A stretch of 64,000 bases of DNA, taken from an uncultured Bacteroidia bacterium (GTDB lineage: Bacteria; Bacteroidota; Bacteroidia; Bacteroidales; UBA932). Numbering within the stretch: the stretch's first letter is position 1; every line of letters begins with the position of its first letter. Below, in pieces: positions 35,878 through 44,693 of this stretch. The notes beneath the pieces were generated by a model, which was not told where the DNA came from, did no database searches, and saw nothing but the letters and a program-made list of their open reading frames with translations. The translations under genes were made by a program, and so were the position numbers. The stretch covers positions 42,602-106,601 of the forward strand of contig CACYHF010000002.1 in assembly GCA_902774155.1 (NCBI GenBank), given 5' to 3'.

Positions 35878-38760
35878 ATGAAAAGACTTATTCTCCTGCT
35901 CGCGGCTGCCATGGTGGCCCTGAGCGCCTGTTCACGTTACGAAACCGTGAAGGGGGATCCCCTCCAGGCCAGGATCTACACCCTGGACAACGGTCTCAAG
36001 ATCTACATGACGGTGAACAAAGACGAACCCCGTATCCAAACCTATATCGCCGTCCGTTCCGGCGGCAAGAACGACCCGGCCGACAATACCGGCCTGGCCC
36101 ATTATCTGGAGCACATGATGTTCAAGGGAAGCGAACTTTTCGGCACCCAGGACTATGATGCCGAAAAACCCATGCTGGCTGCCATCGACAGCCTGTTCGA
36201 GGTATACCGCACCCTTGCGGATCCGCAGGAACGCCTGGACCTCTATCACCAGATCGACTCCATCAGCTACGAGGCTTCCAAGATTGCCATCCCCAACGAG
36301 TACGACAAACTGATGTCCATCATCGGCTCGGAAGGCTCCAACGCCTACACCAGCAACGACGTCACCTGCTACGTGGAGGAAATCCCTTCCAACCAGCTGG
36401 AGAACTGGGCCCGCATAGAGGCCGACCGCTTCAAGAACTGCGTTTTCCGCGGTTTCCACACGGAACTGGAGGCGGTGTATGAAGAGAAAAATATGGGGAT
36501 GGCTTCCGGCAGCGAGAATGCCATGGAGGCCCTGGATTCCATGCTGTTCCAGGGACATCCTTACGGCAGCCAGACCGTAATCGGCACGCAGGACCACCTG
36601 AAGAATCCGTCCCTGCTGGCCATCCGCAAGCAGAAAGATACCTATTATGTACCCAACAACGTGGCCATCTGCCTGTCCGGCGATTTCGACCCCGACCAGG
36701 TGGTGACCCTGGTGAAGAAGTATTTCGGCGACTGGAAAGCCAATCCGGAACTGCCCACCTGGACCGCTGCGCCGGTGAAGAAACTCACCGAACCCGCCGT
36801 GAAGGATGTCTGGGGCAACGAGGCCGATTTCGTGATGATGGGCTGGTGCACCCCCGGCGCCTGCTCCACCGGCAGCGATGCCTCTGATATCGTGGGCGCT
36901 GTCATGAGCAATGGCATGGCCGGTCTCATCGACCTGGATGTGGTACAGCGCCAGCGTGTGCTGGACGTGGGCATCTTTCCCTATGACCGCACCGATTACG
37001 GCCTCTTCCTGGTGGAGGTGATGCCCAAGGAAGGCCAGAGCCTGGAGCAGGCCCGCGACATTGTGCTGGCCGAATTTGAAAAACTGCGCCAGGGGGACTT
37101 CTCCGAAGAACTGGTGGAGGCCGCCAAGGCCAATTACAAGCTCCGCCAGATGCAGAGCCTCACCCGCAACAGCAGCCGGGCCGACAAATTCGTGGATTCC
37201 TTTATCAACGGCACCACCTGGGCCTCCGAGGTGCAGAAGATGGACCGCATTGCCGCCCTTACCAAGGACGATATCGTGAAGTGGGCCAACGATTACCTGG
37301 GTGCCGAAAACTATGCCATCGTGTACAAGCACAACGGCAAGAACCCCAACGAGAAGAAGATTGAAGCACCGCGTATTACGCCCATCGTCACCAACCGTGA
37401 CAAGCAGAGCGCCTTCCTGCAGGAGATTGCCGCCAGCGAACCTGCTCCCATCGAGCCGGTGTTCGTGGACTTCTCCAAGGATATGAGCGTAGAGAACCTG
37501 AACGGCCTGCAGCTGCTGTACAAGCATAACCACCAGAACGACATCGCCCAACTGAGCTTCCGCTACGACCGCGGCAGCGACGATGACCCGCTCCTTTCCC
37601 TGGCGGCCGATTATATCTCTTACCTGGGCACTTCTGAGGCATCGGCCGCGGAAATCGCCACACGGATGTATGCCCTGGCCTGCAACCAGAACATCCGCGT
37701 GGGTGGAAACACCACCGTCCTGAACGTGAGCGGCCTGGGTGAGAATATCGGCGAGGCCCTTGCCCTGGCCGAAGGCCTGGTGGCCGGCGCCCAGCCCGAT
37801 GAATCCATCCTGCAGGAACTGAAGGCCGATATGCTGCGCAGCCGCCTGGATGCCAAGATGAATCAGCGTGCCTGCAACAGCGCCCTGCAGAATTACGTCA
37901 TCTACGGTCCGGCCTATATCAAGAGCCGCACCCTGACCAACGACGCCCTGTCCCAGGTGAGCTCGGAGCAGCTCCTCGCCGCTCTGCGCGACCTTAGCGG
38001 CAAACAGCACACCATCCTCTATTATGGTCCGGCTTCGCTGGAGCAGGTGAAGGAGATGCTTTCGGCCCACAAGACCCAGGGCCTGGAGCCGCTGCAGAAG
38101 TCCCATCCCCAGAAGCTCATTACGCCCTCCAAGCAGGTGATCGTTGCACCCTATACGGCCCGCCAGTTCAATTACGTGCAGTATTCCAACCGTGGAGAGC
38201 AGCTGGATCTGGCGCAGGACCCGTACATCGACCTCTTCAATGAGTATTATGGCGGCGGTATGAATGCCATCGTGTTCCAGGAGATGCGCGAATCCCGCGC
38301 CCTGGCCTACAGCGCCGGTGCAAGGCTCACCACGCCCGCCTTCCTGGGCGACAGCTATGCCTTCCGGGCGGTCATCGCATCCCAGAACGATAAACTGGAA
38401 AAGGCCGTGCGTGGCTTCGATGAGATTATCGAAGACCTGCCTCAGGCCCCCGAGAACCTGGAAATTGCCAAGGCGGCCATCCTGGCCAAACTGCGCACCC
38501 AGCGCACCATCGGCCAGGCGGTTCTGTACAGCTATCTCAACGCCCAGGAACTGGGCCTGAGCGAACCGCGTGAGAAACAGGTATTTGAAAAGGTGGGTTC
38601 CCTTACGATGGAAGACCTCCTGGCCACCCACGCCCGCTGGATCAAGGGCCGTACCTACTGGTATGCCATCCTGGGAGACCCCAAGGATCTGGATATGAAT
38701 TTCCTCAAGACCTTAGGTCCCGTGCAACAGGTAACCCTGGAAGAAATCTTCGGCTACTAA
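35878..38760 (+). CDS. M16 family zinc metallopeptidase (pitrilysin/PqqL type), lipoprotein
   Basis: The 960-residue protein begins MKRLILLLAAAMVALSAC (lipobox Cys at 18). The N-terminal M16 domain has the inverted zinc motif HYLEH (residues about 74-78, in GLAHYLEHMMFKG) and downstream acidic ligands around ENAMEALDSM. Three further M16-like domains follow, the last without the zinc site, as in two-part pitrilysins. It should degrade peptides in the periplasm. The start at 35878 was chosen for the signal peptide and its position after the -7 element. It converges on, and overlaps by 4 bp, the next gene. Confidence 0.93.
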   Translation: MKRLILLLAAAMVALSACSRYETVKGDPLQARIYTLDNGLKIYMTVNKDEPRIQTYIAVRSGGKNDPADNTGLAHYLEHMMFKGSELFGTQDYDAEKPMLAAIDSLFEVYRTLADPQERLDLYHQIDSISYEASKIAIPNEYDKLMSIIGSEGSNAYTSNDVTCYVEEIPSNQLENWARIEADRFKNCVFRGFHTELEAVYEEKNMGMASGSENAMEALDSMLFQGHPYGSQTVIGTQDHLKNPSLLAIRKQKDTYYVPNNVAICLSGDFDPDQVVTLVKKYFGDWKANPELPTWTAAPVKKLTEPAVKDVWGNEADFVMMGWCTPGACSTGSDASDIVGAVMSNGMAGLIDLDVVQRQRVLDVGIFPYDRTDYGLFLVEVMPKEGQSLEQARDIVLAEFEKLRQGDFSEELVEAAKANYKLRQMQSLTRNSSRADKFVDSFINGTTWASEVQKMDRIAALTKDDIVKWANDYLGAENYAIVYKHNGKNPNEKKIEAPRITPIVTNRDKQSAFLQEIAASEPAPIEPVFVDFSKDMSVENLNGLQLLYKHNHQNDIAQLSFRYDRGSDDDPLLSLAADYISYLGTSEASAAEIATRMYALACNQNIRVGGNTTVLNVSGLGENIGEALALAEGLVAGAQPDESILQELKADMLRSRLDAKMNQRACNSALQNYVIYGPAYIKSRTLTNDALSQVSSEQLLAALRDLSGKQHTILYYGPASLEQVKEMLSAHKTQGLEPLQKSHPQKLITPSKQVIVAPYTARQFNYVQYSNRGEQLDLAQDPYIDLFNEYYGGGMNAIVFQEMRESRALAYSAGARLTTPAFLGDSYAFRAVIASQNDKLEKAVRGFDEIIEDLPQAPENLEIAKAAILAKLRTQRTIGQAVLYSYLNAQELGLSEPREKQVFEKVGSLTMEDLLATHARWIKGRTYWYAILGDPKDLDMNFLKTLGPVQQVTLEEIFGY

Positions 38761-39266
38761 TTTGCATCCGCTTCCACGGTGTCCATAGTGCCGTGGAAGC
38801 TGATAGCATCGCGATTGCGGCAGTTGACGCGAATCTCGGCGAAACCTTCGTCCGAGATACTTAGGTTGAACTCGTAGGTGTCTTCGTCGTTGCTGGTGGT
38901 GAAGAAAATCTGACGCAGTCCTTTCTTCCAGCCGCCATCGCTGTATTTACTGATTTCGGCCTTGAAATCCAGGCCCTGGCCACCGCCGTAGGGGACGTTT
39001 TGGGCCACGCCCATATAAGGGAGATGCGAGTCCACTTCCTCTCCGTTCACTTCCAGGGAATAGGAACCGGATAGCATCTTTCCGCCGCCGCGGAGGGGCA
39101 TCATATAGTTGACATCGATCCGGTAGTTCTTGTCGTTGAGCCGTTGGTCCACGACGCCGGCAACCTGTTGCTGCTCGGCCGATTTCTCAGCTGCAGTCTG
39201 CCTGCTTGCCCCGCACCCGGCCAGAAGCACGAGAGAGATAGCCAAAAGGAGAATGTTCTTTTTCAT
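38757..39266 (-). CDS. DUF4251-like lipoprotein
   Basis: The 169-residue protein begins MKKNILLLAISLVLLAGC (lipobox Cys at 18). A beta-rich domain follows with NYMMPLRGGGKMLSGSYSLEVNGEEVDSHLPY and GLDFKAEISKY, matching the Bacteroidota DUF4251 pattern. It probably binds a ligand or partner in the periplasm; no enzyme motif is seen. Its -7 element ends 4 bp before the ATG, so the mRNA may be leaderless. Confidence 0.8.
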   Translation of the reverse strand: MKKNILLLAISLVLLAGCGASRQTAAEKSAEQQQVAGVVDQRLNDKNYRIDVNYMMPLRGGGKMLSGSYSLEVNGEEVDSHLPYMGVAQNVPYGGGQGLDFKAEISKYSDGGWKKGLRQIFFTTSNDEDTYEFNLSISDEGFAEIRVNCRNRDAISFHGTMDTVEADAN

Positions 39267-39270
39267 ACAG

Positions 39271-39278
39271 CAAATATA
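39271..39278 (-). promoter_or_regulatory. -7 element (TATATTTG, minus strand) of the DUF4251-like gene
   Basis: It is an exact TAnnTTTG match whose downstream edge lies only 4 bp before the ATG at 39266, implying essentially no 5' leader. Confidence 0.55.
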
Positions 39279-39320
39279 CACATTTTTGTTTTTCCTGGAA
39301 AAATGGCGTAACTTTCGGAT

Positions 39321-40061
39321 ATGAAAAGAGTTGTTTTCTATTTGATGCTTGTTGCCCTGGCTGTGTGCGCCTGTGGCCGGAAGGGGAGTGCGCCCCTGGT
39401 GGGAATCAGTTGCTCGCGCACGCACGGGGGAACGGACCAGTTGTCTCCCAACTATTCCCAGGCCGTGCTCAAGGCGGGGGGCGTCCCGGTTATCCTGCCC
39501 ACCATTTCCACTCCTGAGCAGGCTAGGGAGTTGCTTTCCCGTGTGGACGGCATCATTTTCTCCGGCGGAGTGGATATCAATCCTGCCTGGTATGGGGAGG
39601 AAGTGTGGAACGAGACCGTGGAGGTGGATCCGGTCCGGGACCGCAGTGACAGCCTGCTGGCCCGGGCGGCCCTGGAATCGGGAAAGCCTGTTCTGGCCAT
39701 TTGTCGGGGGGAACAACTGATGAACGTGATGCTGGGCGGAAGCCTCTATCAGGATATCCCCACGCAACTGCCGGATGCGCACGTGCACAGAAGCATCAAG
39801 CATAAGATGGGTATTGAGGAAGAGTCTTTCCTGGCTCAACTTTTCGGAACAGACTCCCTGGAAGTGAATTCTTTCCATCATCAGGCGGTAAAGACGCTAG
39901 CACCGGGTCTGACAATATCGGCCTGTTCCGATGATGGCATTGTGGAGGCTTATGAGAATGAGCAGATCTGGGCGGTGCAGTTCCATCCGGAGGGTATGCT
40001 TCGGGAAGACGATACCTGGCTGCCCCTGTTCGTGGCCTTCTTAGACAGGATCCGCTTATGA
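39321..40061 (+). CDS. Gamma-glutamyl-gamma-aminobutyrate hydrolase-like class I glutamine amidotransferase, lipoprotein
   Basis: The 246-residue peptidase C26 family protein has lipobox AVCAC (Cys at 18). SRVDGIIFSGGVDINP, the nucleophile in AICRGEQLMNVMLGG (Cys near 131) and the His-Glu pair in WAVQFHPEGM are present. Homologues (PuuD, YvdE) hydrolyse gamma-glutamyl amides. The lipoprotein signal means it acts outside the cytoplasm, perhaps on peptidoglycan-derived or dietary gamma-glutamyl compounds. The next gene overlaps by 4 bp. Confidence 0.88.
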   Translation: MKRVVFYLMLVALAVCACGRKGSAPLVGISCSRTHGGTDQLSPNYSQAVLKAGGVPVILPTISTPEQARELLSRVDGIIFSGGVDINPAWYGEEVWNETVEVDPVRDRSDSLLARAALESGKPVLAICRGEQLMNVMLGGSLYQDIPTQLPDAHVHRSIKHKMGIEEESFLAQLFGTDSLEVNSFHHQAVKTLAPGLTISACSDDGIVEAYENEQIWAVQFHPEGMLREDDTWLPLFVAFLDRIRL

Positions 40062-41176
40062 AAAAAGGGTGGGTGGCAGGCCTGCTGCTGGTCCTGCTGC
40101 TGGGCGGGTGCCGGATGGGGCCTTCCGAAAAGGTGCCCCGGATTCGCGAGGGTTTGATCCAGACGGAAGATACACTCTGTCTGGGGCTTTCCCGGCGGGC
40201 CGATACCCGCTGGATTACCGTTTTCCAGTCTGACGGATATGTCAATAATGCTATCCTGACGCATTTTAAAGGCCGATATTACTGTATGTGGCAGCAGTCG
40301 GAGAAAGACGAGGACACGCCGGATACCGGGGTCTATTATTCCGTGAGCGACGATGGCTTGTCCTGGTGTACGCCTGATCTTCTGGTGGGTCCTAGCGAAA
40401 CCTTTTTCGCATCGCCGGGCGGATGGATTCAGCAGGGCGATTCCCTCACGGCCCTTATCAATTGTATCTATGCCGATGACCGCTCAAAGGGCGGATGTGC
40501 CTTCTACACCACCACAACGGATGGATTGGCTTGGAGCAGCCTTCAGCCTGTTCGGATGGCGGACGGCACGCCCGTCCAGGGCATTTTCGAACAGGATCCC
40601 CTGATACTTCCCGGCGGAAGGATAGTGGGCGCCGTTCACTTCCAGCCGGGCACAACCCTCTGCCCCGTATACACGGACGATCCTCCCGGAATCAGGGGAT
40701 GGAAAAAAGCCGTGTTTCCGGAAGGGGAGGGGCGGCCCCTTGAACCCAGCCAATATTCGGCCCCTGACGGGAACCTGGTTCTGTTTATGCGGGACCAGCA
40801 ATCCTCTTTCCGCAAGCTGTTTTCTTTATCGGCCGATCAAGGAGAAAGCTGGAGTGCTCCGCAGTTGACCAACATCCCCGATTCCCGTTCCAAGCAGAGC
40901 GCCGGCACCCTGCCGGATGGCCGCGCTTTCTGGGTGGGGAACCCTACGGGCAATAAGTCCAGGCGCGCCCTGGTCCTGGCTCTTTCCGAAGACGGCTACC
41001 TGTTTGACGAAGCTTTTCTGCTGGCCGGCCCCGAAGAACTTCCCGCGCGAAGAAAGGAAGGACGCTACAAGACGCTGGGATACAACTATCCCAAAGCCAC
41101 TCTGGTAGGCAACACGCTATGGGTTGCCCTTTCCATCAATAAGGAAGATGTGGCCCTGGTTCAGCTAAAACCCTGA
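40058..41176 (+). CDS. Sialidase-fold (BNR/Asp-box-like) lipoprotein
   Basis: The 372-residue protein has lipobox LLGGC (Cys at 18) and a six-bladed-propeller pattern with Asp-box-like repeats: YSVSDDGLSWCTP, TTTDGLAWSS and LSADQGESWSAP. This is the sialidase/neuraminidase superfamily. The full catalytic set (Arg triad, Tyr, Glu) cannot be assigned confidently, so it may act on another glycan or only bind one. It is coupled to the amidotransferase gene by an ATGA overlap. Confidence 0.72.
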   Translation: MKKGWVAGLLLVLLLGGCRMGPSEKVPRIREGLIQTEDTLCLGLSRRADTRWITVFQSDGYVNNAILTHFKGRYYCMWQQSEKDEDTPDTGVYYSVSDDGLSWCTPDLLVGPSETFFASPGGWIQQGDSLTALINCIYADDRSKGGCAFYTTTTDGLAWSSLQPVRMADGTPVQGIFEQDPLILPGGRIVGAVHFQPGTTLCPVYTDDPPGIRGWKKAVFPEGEGRPLEPSQYSAPDGNLVLFMRDQQSSFRKLFSLSADQGESWSAPQLTNIPDSRSKQSAGTLPDGRAFWVGNPTGNKSRRALVLALSEDGYLFDEAFLLAGPEELPARRKEGRYKTLGYNYPKATLVGNTLWVALSINKEDVALVQLKP

Positions 41177-41182
41177 TTTCTT

Positions 41183-41803
41183 CTACGGCGCCAGTTTATC
41201 CGTCGAATGGAACTGCATTTTGGGGACTGCTTCTGTCCTGTAGGGGCCTCCGAAGCTTCGTACCATGCTCCTCTGGACATCTTGCCATTTTACCATTACC
41301 TGTTGGTATGTCCCGCTTTTGAAATCGTAATCCAGCCGGATGCACTGGGGAAACGCTTCTGAGGAATAGGGATACACCTCCGGTGCTCCTCCTGGCGTAG
41401 TAGCAAACATAAACGGATTGGACGCACTCATTACGGGGACAGTGCCTTCCCGAAACTGATAAGGACTGGTCAGGAAAAGCGAGCCTATAAACAATAAGGC
41501 CTTTTCCGTGGAGGAGAGTTTAGGAGGTCTGTACCAAGAAAGATTGTGATGGACAGCGGTCATTACCCGCTGGAAGGTTTCCTGATTGATTCGGGCGGCA
41601 CGTTGTTCCTTACTCTCTACGCCTTCCGCATCCGGAGACAGGTAATAAGGCTGCCAAGGATTGAAAAAGACGGGAGTATTCAACGTAGACAAGGGTATCG
41701 GCCTCACGACGACGGTATCCGTCTTCTCCCTATATTCCTGGGCATATAGGCCGATGGCCCCCGCCACCAGCAACACTACCGTCAATAGCCATTTCTGTCG
41801 CAT
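41183..41803 (-). CDS. Exported protein of unknown function
   Basis: The 206-residue protein has a signal peptide (MRQKWLLTVVLLVAGAIGLYAQ, residues 1-22). The mature part includes NTPVFFNPWQPYYLSPDAEG, a helical region (KEQRAARINQETFQRVMTAVHH) and SSTEKALLFIGSLFL. I do not recognise the family. The start was placed at the ATG at 41803; the frame is open to a TTG at 41824 and an ATG at 41815. It converges on the sialidase-fold gene with a 6-bp gap. Confidence 0.6.
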   Translation of the reverse strand: MRQKWLLTVVLLVAGAIGLYAQEYREKTDTVVVRPIPLSTLNTPVFFNPWQPYYLSPDAEGVESKEQRAARINQETFQRVMTAVHHNLSWYRPPKLSSTEKALLFIGSLFLTSPYQFREGTVPVMSASNPFMFATTPGGAPEVYPYSSEAFPQCIRLDYDFKSGTYQQVMVKWQDVQRSMVRSFGGPYRTEAVPKMQFHSTDKLAP

Positions 41804-41844
41804 TCCGAGGCACATTCTTCTCAAGAATTATGCCGGGGAAAAGA

Positions 41845-42546
41845 TTAGTCAAACGCCAGGCCGGAGTAGCGGCGGATGTAAAATTCGTCCAGGGTTCCGT
41901 TTCCTTTCCGGGTAAGGAGGAAACGGACGATTTCGGCAATCTCTTCCGGCTGGATAAGTTCAGAGGGATCGATGTCCGGACGCATCTTGGTAACCATTTC
42001 GGTGGCCACGCCGCCGGGACTGATCAGATGGACCCGAATGCCGAAGGGCTGCACCTCCTTGGCAAATACCTTGGTGAAGCCGGCCAGGGCGTGTTTCGAT
42101 GAAGAATACACACTCTGCTGGATGTATCCCTTGAAGCCCACCACAGAGGAAATGTTGATCACGACGGGCTTGGAAGACTGTTTCAGGTACGGTAGGGCCG
42201 CCTGGCAGAGGAAAAAGGGTGCCCGGGCATTTACGGCAAAAACGGCATTCCACTGCTCCGGAGTCACTTCCGTTAAGGGGCCCTTCTGGGGAATGCCCGC
42301 ACAGTTTATCAGCACGTCAATGCCCCCAAAAGCCCTGATGGTCTGTTCCACAATGGCCCCGGCCGATTCCGCCTTGGCCAAATCGGCCTCAATGGGAACT
42401 ACCCGCACCCCGGCCACTTCTTCCGCCACCTTTTCCAGCGATGCACGATTTCGGCCCACAATAGCCAGGTCATAGCCCAGACGGGCCAGTTCCAATACGA
42501 TGGCTTTTCCGATGCCCCGCGATGCGCCTGTTACAAGTGCTACCAT
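41845..42546 (-). CDS. Short-chain dehydrogenase/reductase (classical SDR)
   Basis: The 233-residue protein has the NAD(P) motif VTGASRGIG at residues 5-13, INCAGIPQKG near 86 and the catalytic Ser and YxxxK in INISSV and VYSSSKHALAG. It is a complete classical SDR. The basic residue in TGASRG and RNRASLE favours NADP, as in FabG-type 3-ketoacyl reductases. The substrate is not predictable. It lies divergently from the next lipoprotein gene. Confidence 0.88.
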   Translation of the reverse strand: MVALVTGASRGIGKAIVLELARLGYDLAIVGRNRASLEKVAEEVAGVRVVPIEADLAKAESAGAIVEQTIRAFGGIDVLINCAGIPQKGPLTEVTPEQWNAVFAVNARAPFFLCQAALPYLKQSSKPVVINISSVVGFKGYIQQSVYSSSKHALAGFTKVFAKEVQPFGIRVHLISPGGVATEMVTKMRPDIDPSELIQPEEIAEIVRFLLTRKGNGTLDEFYIRRYSGLAFD

Positions 42547-42565
42547 TCTCTTAGATTTTACTTTT

Positions 42566-42573
42566 CAAAATTA
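42566..42573 (-). promoter_or_regulatory. -7 element (TAATTTTG, minus strand) of the SDR gene
   Basis: It is an exact TAnnTTTG match 19 bp before the ATG at 42546. Confidence 0.5.
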
Positions 42574-42595
42574 CGCATTTTTTCACGAAATAAGC

Positions 42596-42603
42596 TATAT
42601 TTG
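42596..42603 (+). promoter_or_regulatory. -7 element (TATATTTG) of the propeller-like lipoprotein gene
   Basis: It is an exact TAnnTTTG match 16 bp before the ATG at 42620. Confidence 0.55.
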
Positions 42604-42619
42604 TTTGACAGATAATCCC

Positions 42620-43549
42620 ATGATGAAAAGGCTCCTTCTTTTTTGCACGCTTGCCGCTGCGTTGTGCGCATGCGGAAGGGAAAACCTGATTGGTGTCAGT
42701 TTCCCCGAACCTCCCATTGAGATTGCCACCAACGAGGATTTCGGCATGGGGCTCATCAATTATTTCAACATCATCCGGCTTCCGGACGGAACTTACCGGA
42801 TGTATTTTTCGGGCAATGAAGGTAGCGGCATCGCCGAGGATGAATGGGCGCAGAACCTTTATCTGGCCGAATCGGCCGATGGTTTTCATTACGAACTGAA
42901 GGGCAAGCTGATGGAAGCACTGATAGAACAGTCGGTATGCCGGGTGAACGACAAAACCTGGCCCTACCGTCTGGTGGGCAGCCAGATGGAAGGCGGACAC
43001 CACAGCCTGTTTCTCTGGAAATCGAAGGACGGGATTACCTTCACTGACCGCAAAATGCTTCATAGAGACAAGCATGACACCCAGAATGTCCTGATACCGT
43101 GCGGCCAGCGGATGAAACTGTATTCCCGCGTGACACAGGAGAGATATAAAAACCGCAGAATCACCCTGGCGGAGTTCTCCCTGGATGGAGAGCAGTTGAC
43201 CGCCACCGAAGTCCTGGCCGGCGATTTCCTGTATAACAATGCCGCCTGCAAAGTGGATGAGCGCTACGATTTACTGTTCCCTACTTACTACAACACCCAC
43301 GGCGGCACCACCGACACCTGCTTCTTCAGGTGTTATCTGGCCGATGGTCCCTTCGTACGGGAAGTTCCTTGTGCCCTGAACCGCTGGGTAGAAGAAAACG
43401 AAGGCTGGATGCTTGCCTCCCCGGGCTTTATCATCATCAATGGGGAACGCTACCTGGCTTTCTGCACCCGCACCGAAACCCACGAACACAGCCATACCGG
43501 CATGGTGAGCAAATACAAACTCATCAAAGCCGTATTGGAATACGAATAA
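42620..43549 (+). CDS. Beta-propeller-like lipoprotein, possible glycoside hydrolase
   Basis: The 309-residue protein has lipobox AALCAC (Cys at 18). Repeated propeller-type strands follow (LPDGTYRMYFSG, LYLAESADGFHYELKG, SLFLWKSKDGITF), resembling GH43/GH32-type or sialidase-fold proteins. I cannot assign a family or catalytic residues. The tandem ATG-ATG at 42620/42623 makes the start uncertain by one codon. The MetE-like gene begins 12 bp downstream, so they may be co-transcribed although no metabolic link is obvious. Confidence 0.68.
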   Translation: MMKRLLLFCTLAAALCACGRENLIGVSFPEPPIEIATNEDFGMGLINYFNIIRLPDGTYRMYFSGNEGSGIAEDEWAQNLYLAESADGFHYELKGKLMEALIEQSVCRVNDKTWPYRLVGSQMEGGHHSLFLWKSKDGITFTDRKMLHRDKHDTQNVLIPCGQRMKLYSRVTQERYKNRRITLAEFSLDGEQLTATEVLAGDFLYNNAACKVDERYDLLFPTYYNTHGGTTDTCFFRCYLADGPFVREVPCALNRWVEENEGWMLASPGFIIINGERYLAFCTRTETHEHSHTGMVSKYKLIKAVLEYE

Positions 43550-43561
43550 ATACCTTTAGCC

Positions 43562-44686
43562 ATGATCGATAAAAAACGTCTCCCGGCTCAGCGGGCCGAT
43601 TTTGTAGGCAGTTTCCTGCGCCCCCAGTCCGTTAAACAAGCCCGTCTGGATTTCGCAGCAGGCGCCATTTCCAAGGAACAGCTCAAGACAGTGGAAGATG
43701 ACGCCATCCGCAACCTGGTGGCCAAGCAGGTGGAACTGGGCTTCAAGGTGATTACGGACGGCGAATTCCGCCGGCAGGCCTGGCATCTGGACTTTATGTG
43801 GGGATTCCACGGCGTGGGGCATGCCCCCACCAAGACCGGTCTGCCCTTCCACGGTGAACAGGCCATGATTGACGACACCTTTCTTACCGGCAAACTGGCC
43901 CTGGGAGAGAACCATCCTTTCATCGAACATTTCCAATTCGTCAGCAGCCTGGCCCCGGAGGGTGTGGAAGCCAAACTCACTGTCCCGGCGCCCGCTCAGT
44001 TCCTGGCCCAGATGGTCATGCCGTTCGCCCTGGAAAATACCAGGAAGTATTACGCCGATAATGAGGAGCTTATCCAGGATATGGCCGAAGGATACCGCCA
44101 GTTCATCCAAGCGGTCTATGCGGCCGGATGCCGCCGCCTCCAGTTTGACGACTGCACCTGGGGCATGCTGGTGGACCCCGCCGCCGTGTACATGTGGGGC
44201 ACCGACGAAGCCGGCCTGAAGAAAGTGCAGGAGATGAACCTCCGGATCAACAACCTGGCCCTGGAGGGAAAGCCGGCCGATCTTTTCATCAATACGCACG
44301 TTTGCCGGGGCAATTATCACTCTACCTACGCCAACTCCGGCGCGTACGACAAAGTGGCCGAAGTCCTGTTCGAGCAGGAAAACGTGAACGCCTACTATCT
44401 GGAGTTCGACGATGAACGCTCCGGCGGCTTCGCCCCCCTGTCCCACGTGAGCGGCGACAAGATGGTGGTCCTGGGGCTTATCACCACCAAATCGCCCAAG
44501 CTGGAGTTCAAATCCATCGTGGCGGAGCGCATCCGCAAAGCGGCCGAGTATCTTCCCCTGGAGCGCCTGTGCGTGAGCCCGCAGTGCGGCTTCGCCTCCT
44601 GCGAAATCGGCAATAAACTAACCGAAGAGGAACAGTGGGCCAAACTCCGTCTGGTCCAGGAAGTAGCCAAAGAAGTCTGGGGATAA
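43562..44686 (+). CDS. MetE C-terminal-like methyltransferase (YxjG/YxjH family)
   Basis: This 374-residue cobalamin-independent methionine synthase-like barrel has SPQCGFASCE near residue 340, THVCRGNYHS near 240 and ITDGEFRR near 60. Together these give the His, Cys and Cys zinc ligands of the MetE catalytic domain. The family lacks the N-terminal MetE half and is thought to methylate homocysteine from other donors. It has no signal peptide. Location suggests co-transcription with the upstream lipoprotein. Confidence 0.88.
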   Translation: MIDKKRLPAQRADFVGSFLRPQSVKQARLDFAAGAISKEQLKTVEDDAIRNLVAKQVELGFKVITDGEFRRQAWHLDFMWGFHGVGHAPTKTGLPFHGEQAMIDDTFLTGKLALGENHPFIEHFQFVSSLAPEGVEAKLTVPAPAQFLAQMVMPFALENTRKYYADNEELIQDMAEGYRQFIQAVYAAGCRRLQFDDCTWGMLVDPAAVYMWGTDEAGLKKVQEMNLRINNLALEGKPADLFINTHVCRGNYHSTYANSGAYDKVAEVLFEQENVNAYYLEFDDERSGGFAPLSHVSGDKMVVLGLITTKSPKLEFKSIVAERIRKAAEYLPLERLCVSPQCGFASCEIGNKLTEEEQWAKLRLVQEVAKEVWG

Positions 44687-44693
44687 AGTTCCG

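Noticed and set aside
35932-38631. Open frame of almost 900 codons on the minus strand opposite the M16 peptidase gene
   Set aside because: It is a shadow of a GC-rich coding strand. The plus frame has an intact zinc motif, signal peptide and promoter; the minus frame has no recognisable domain.
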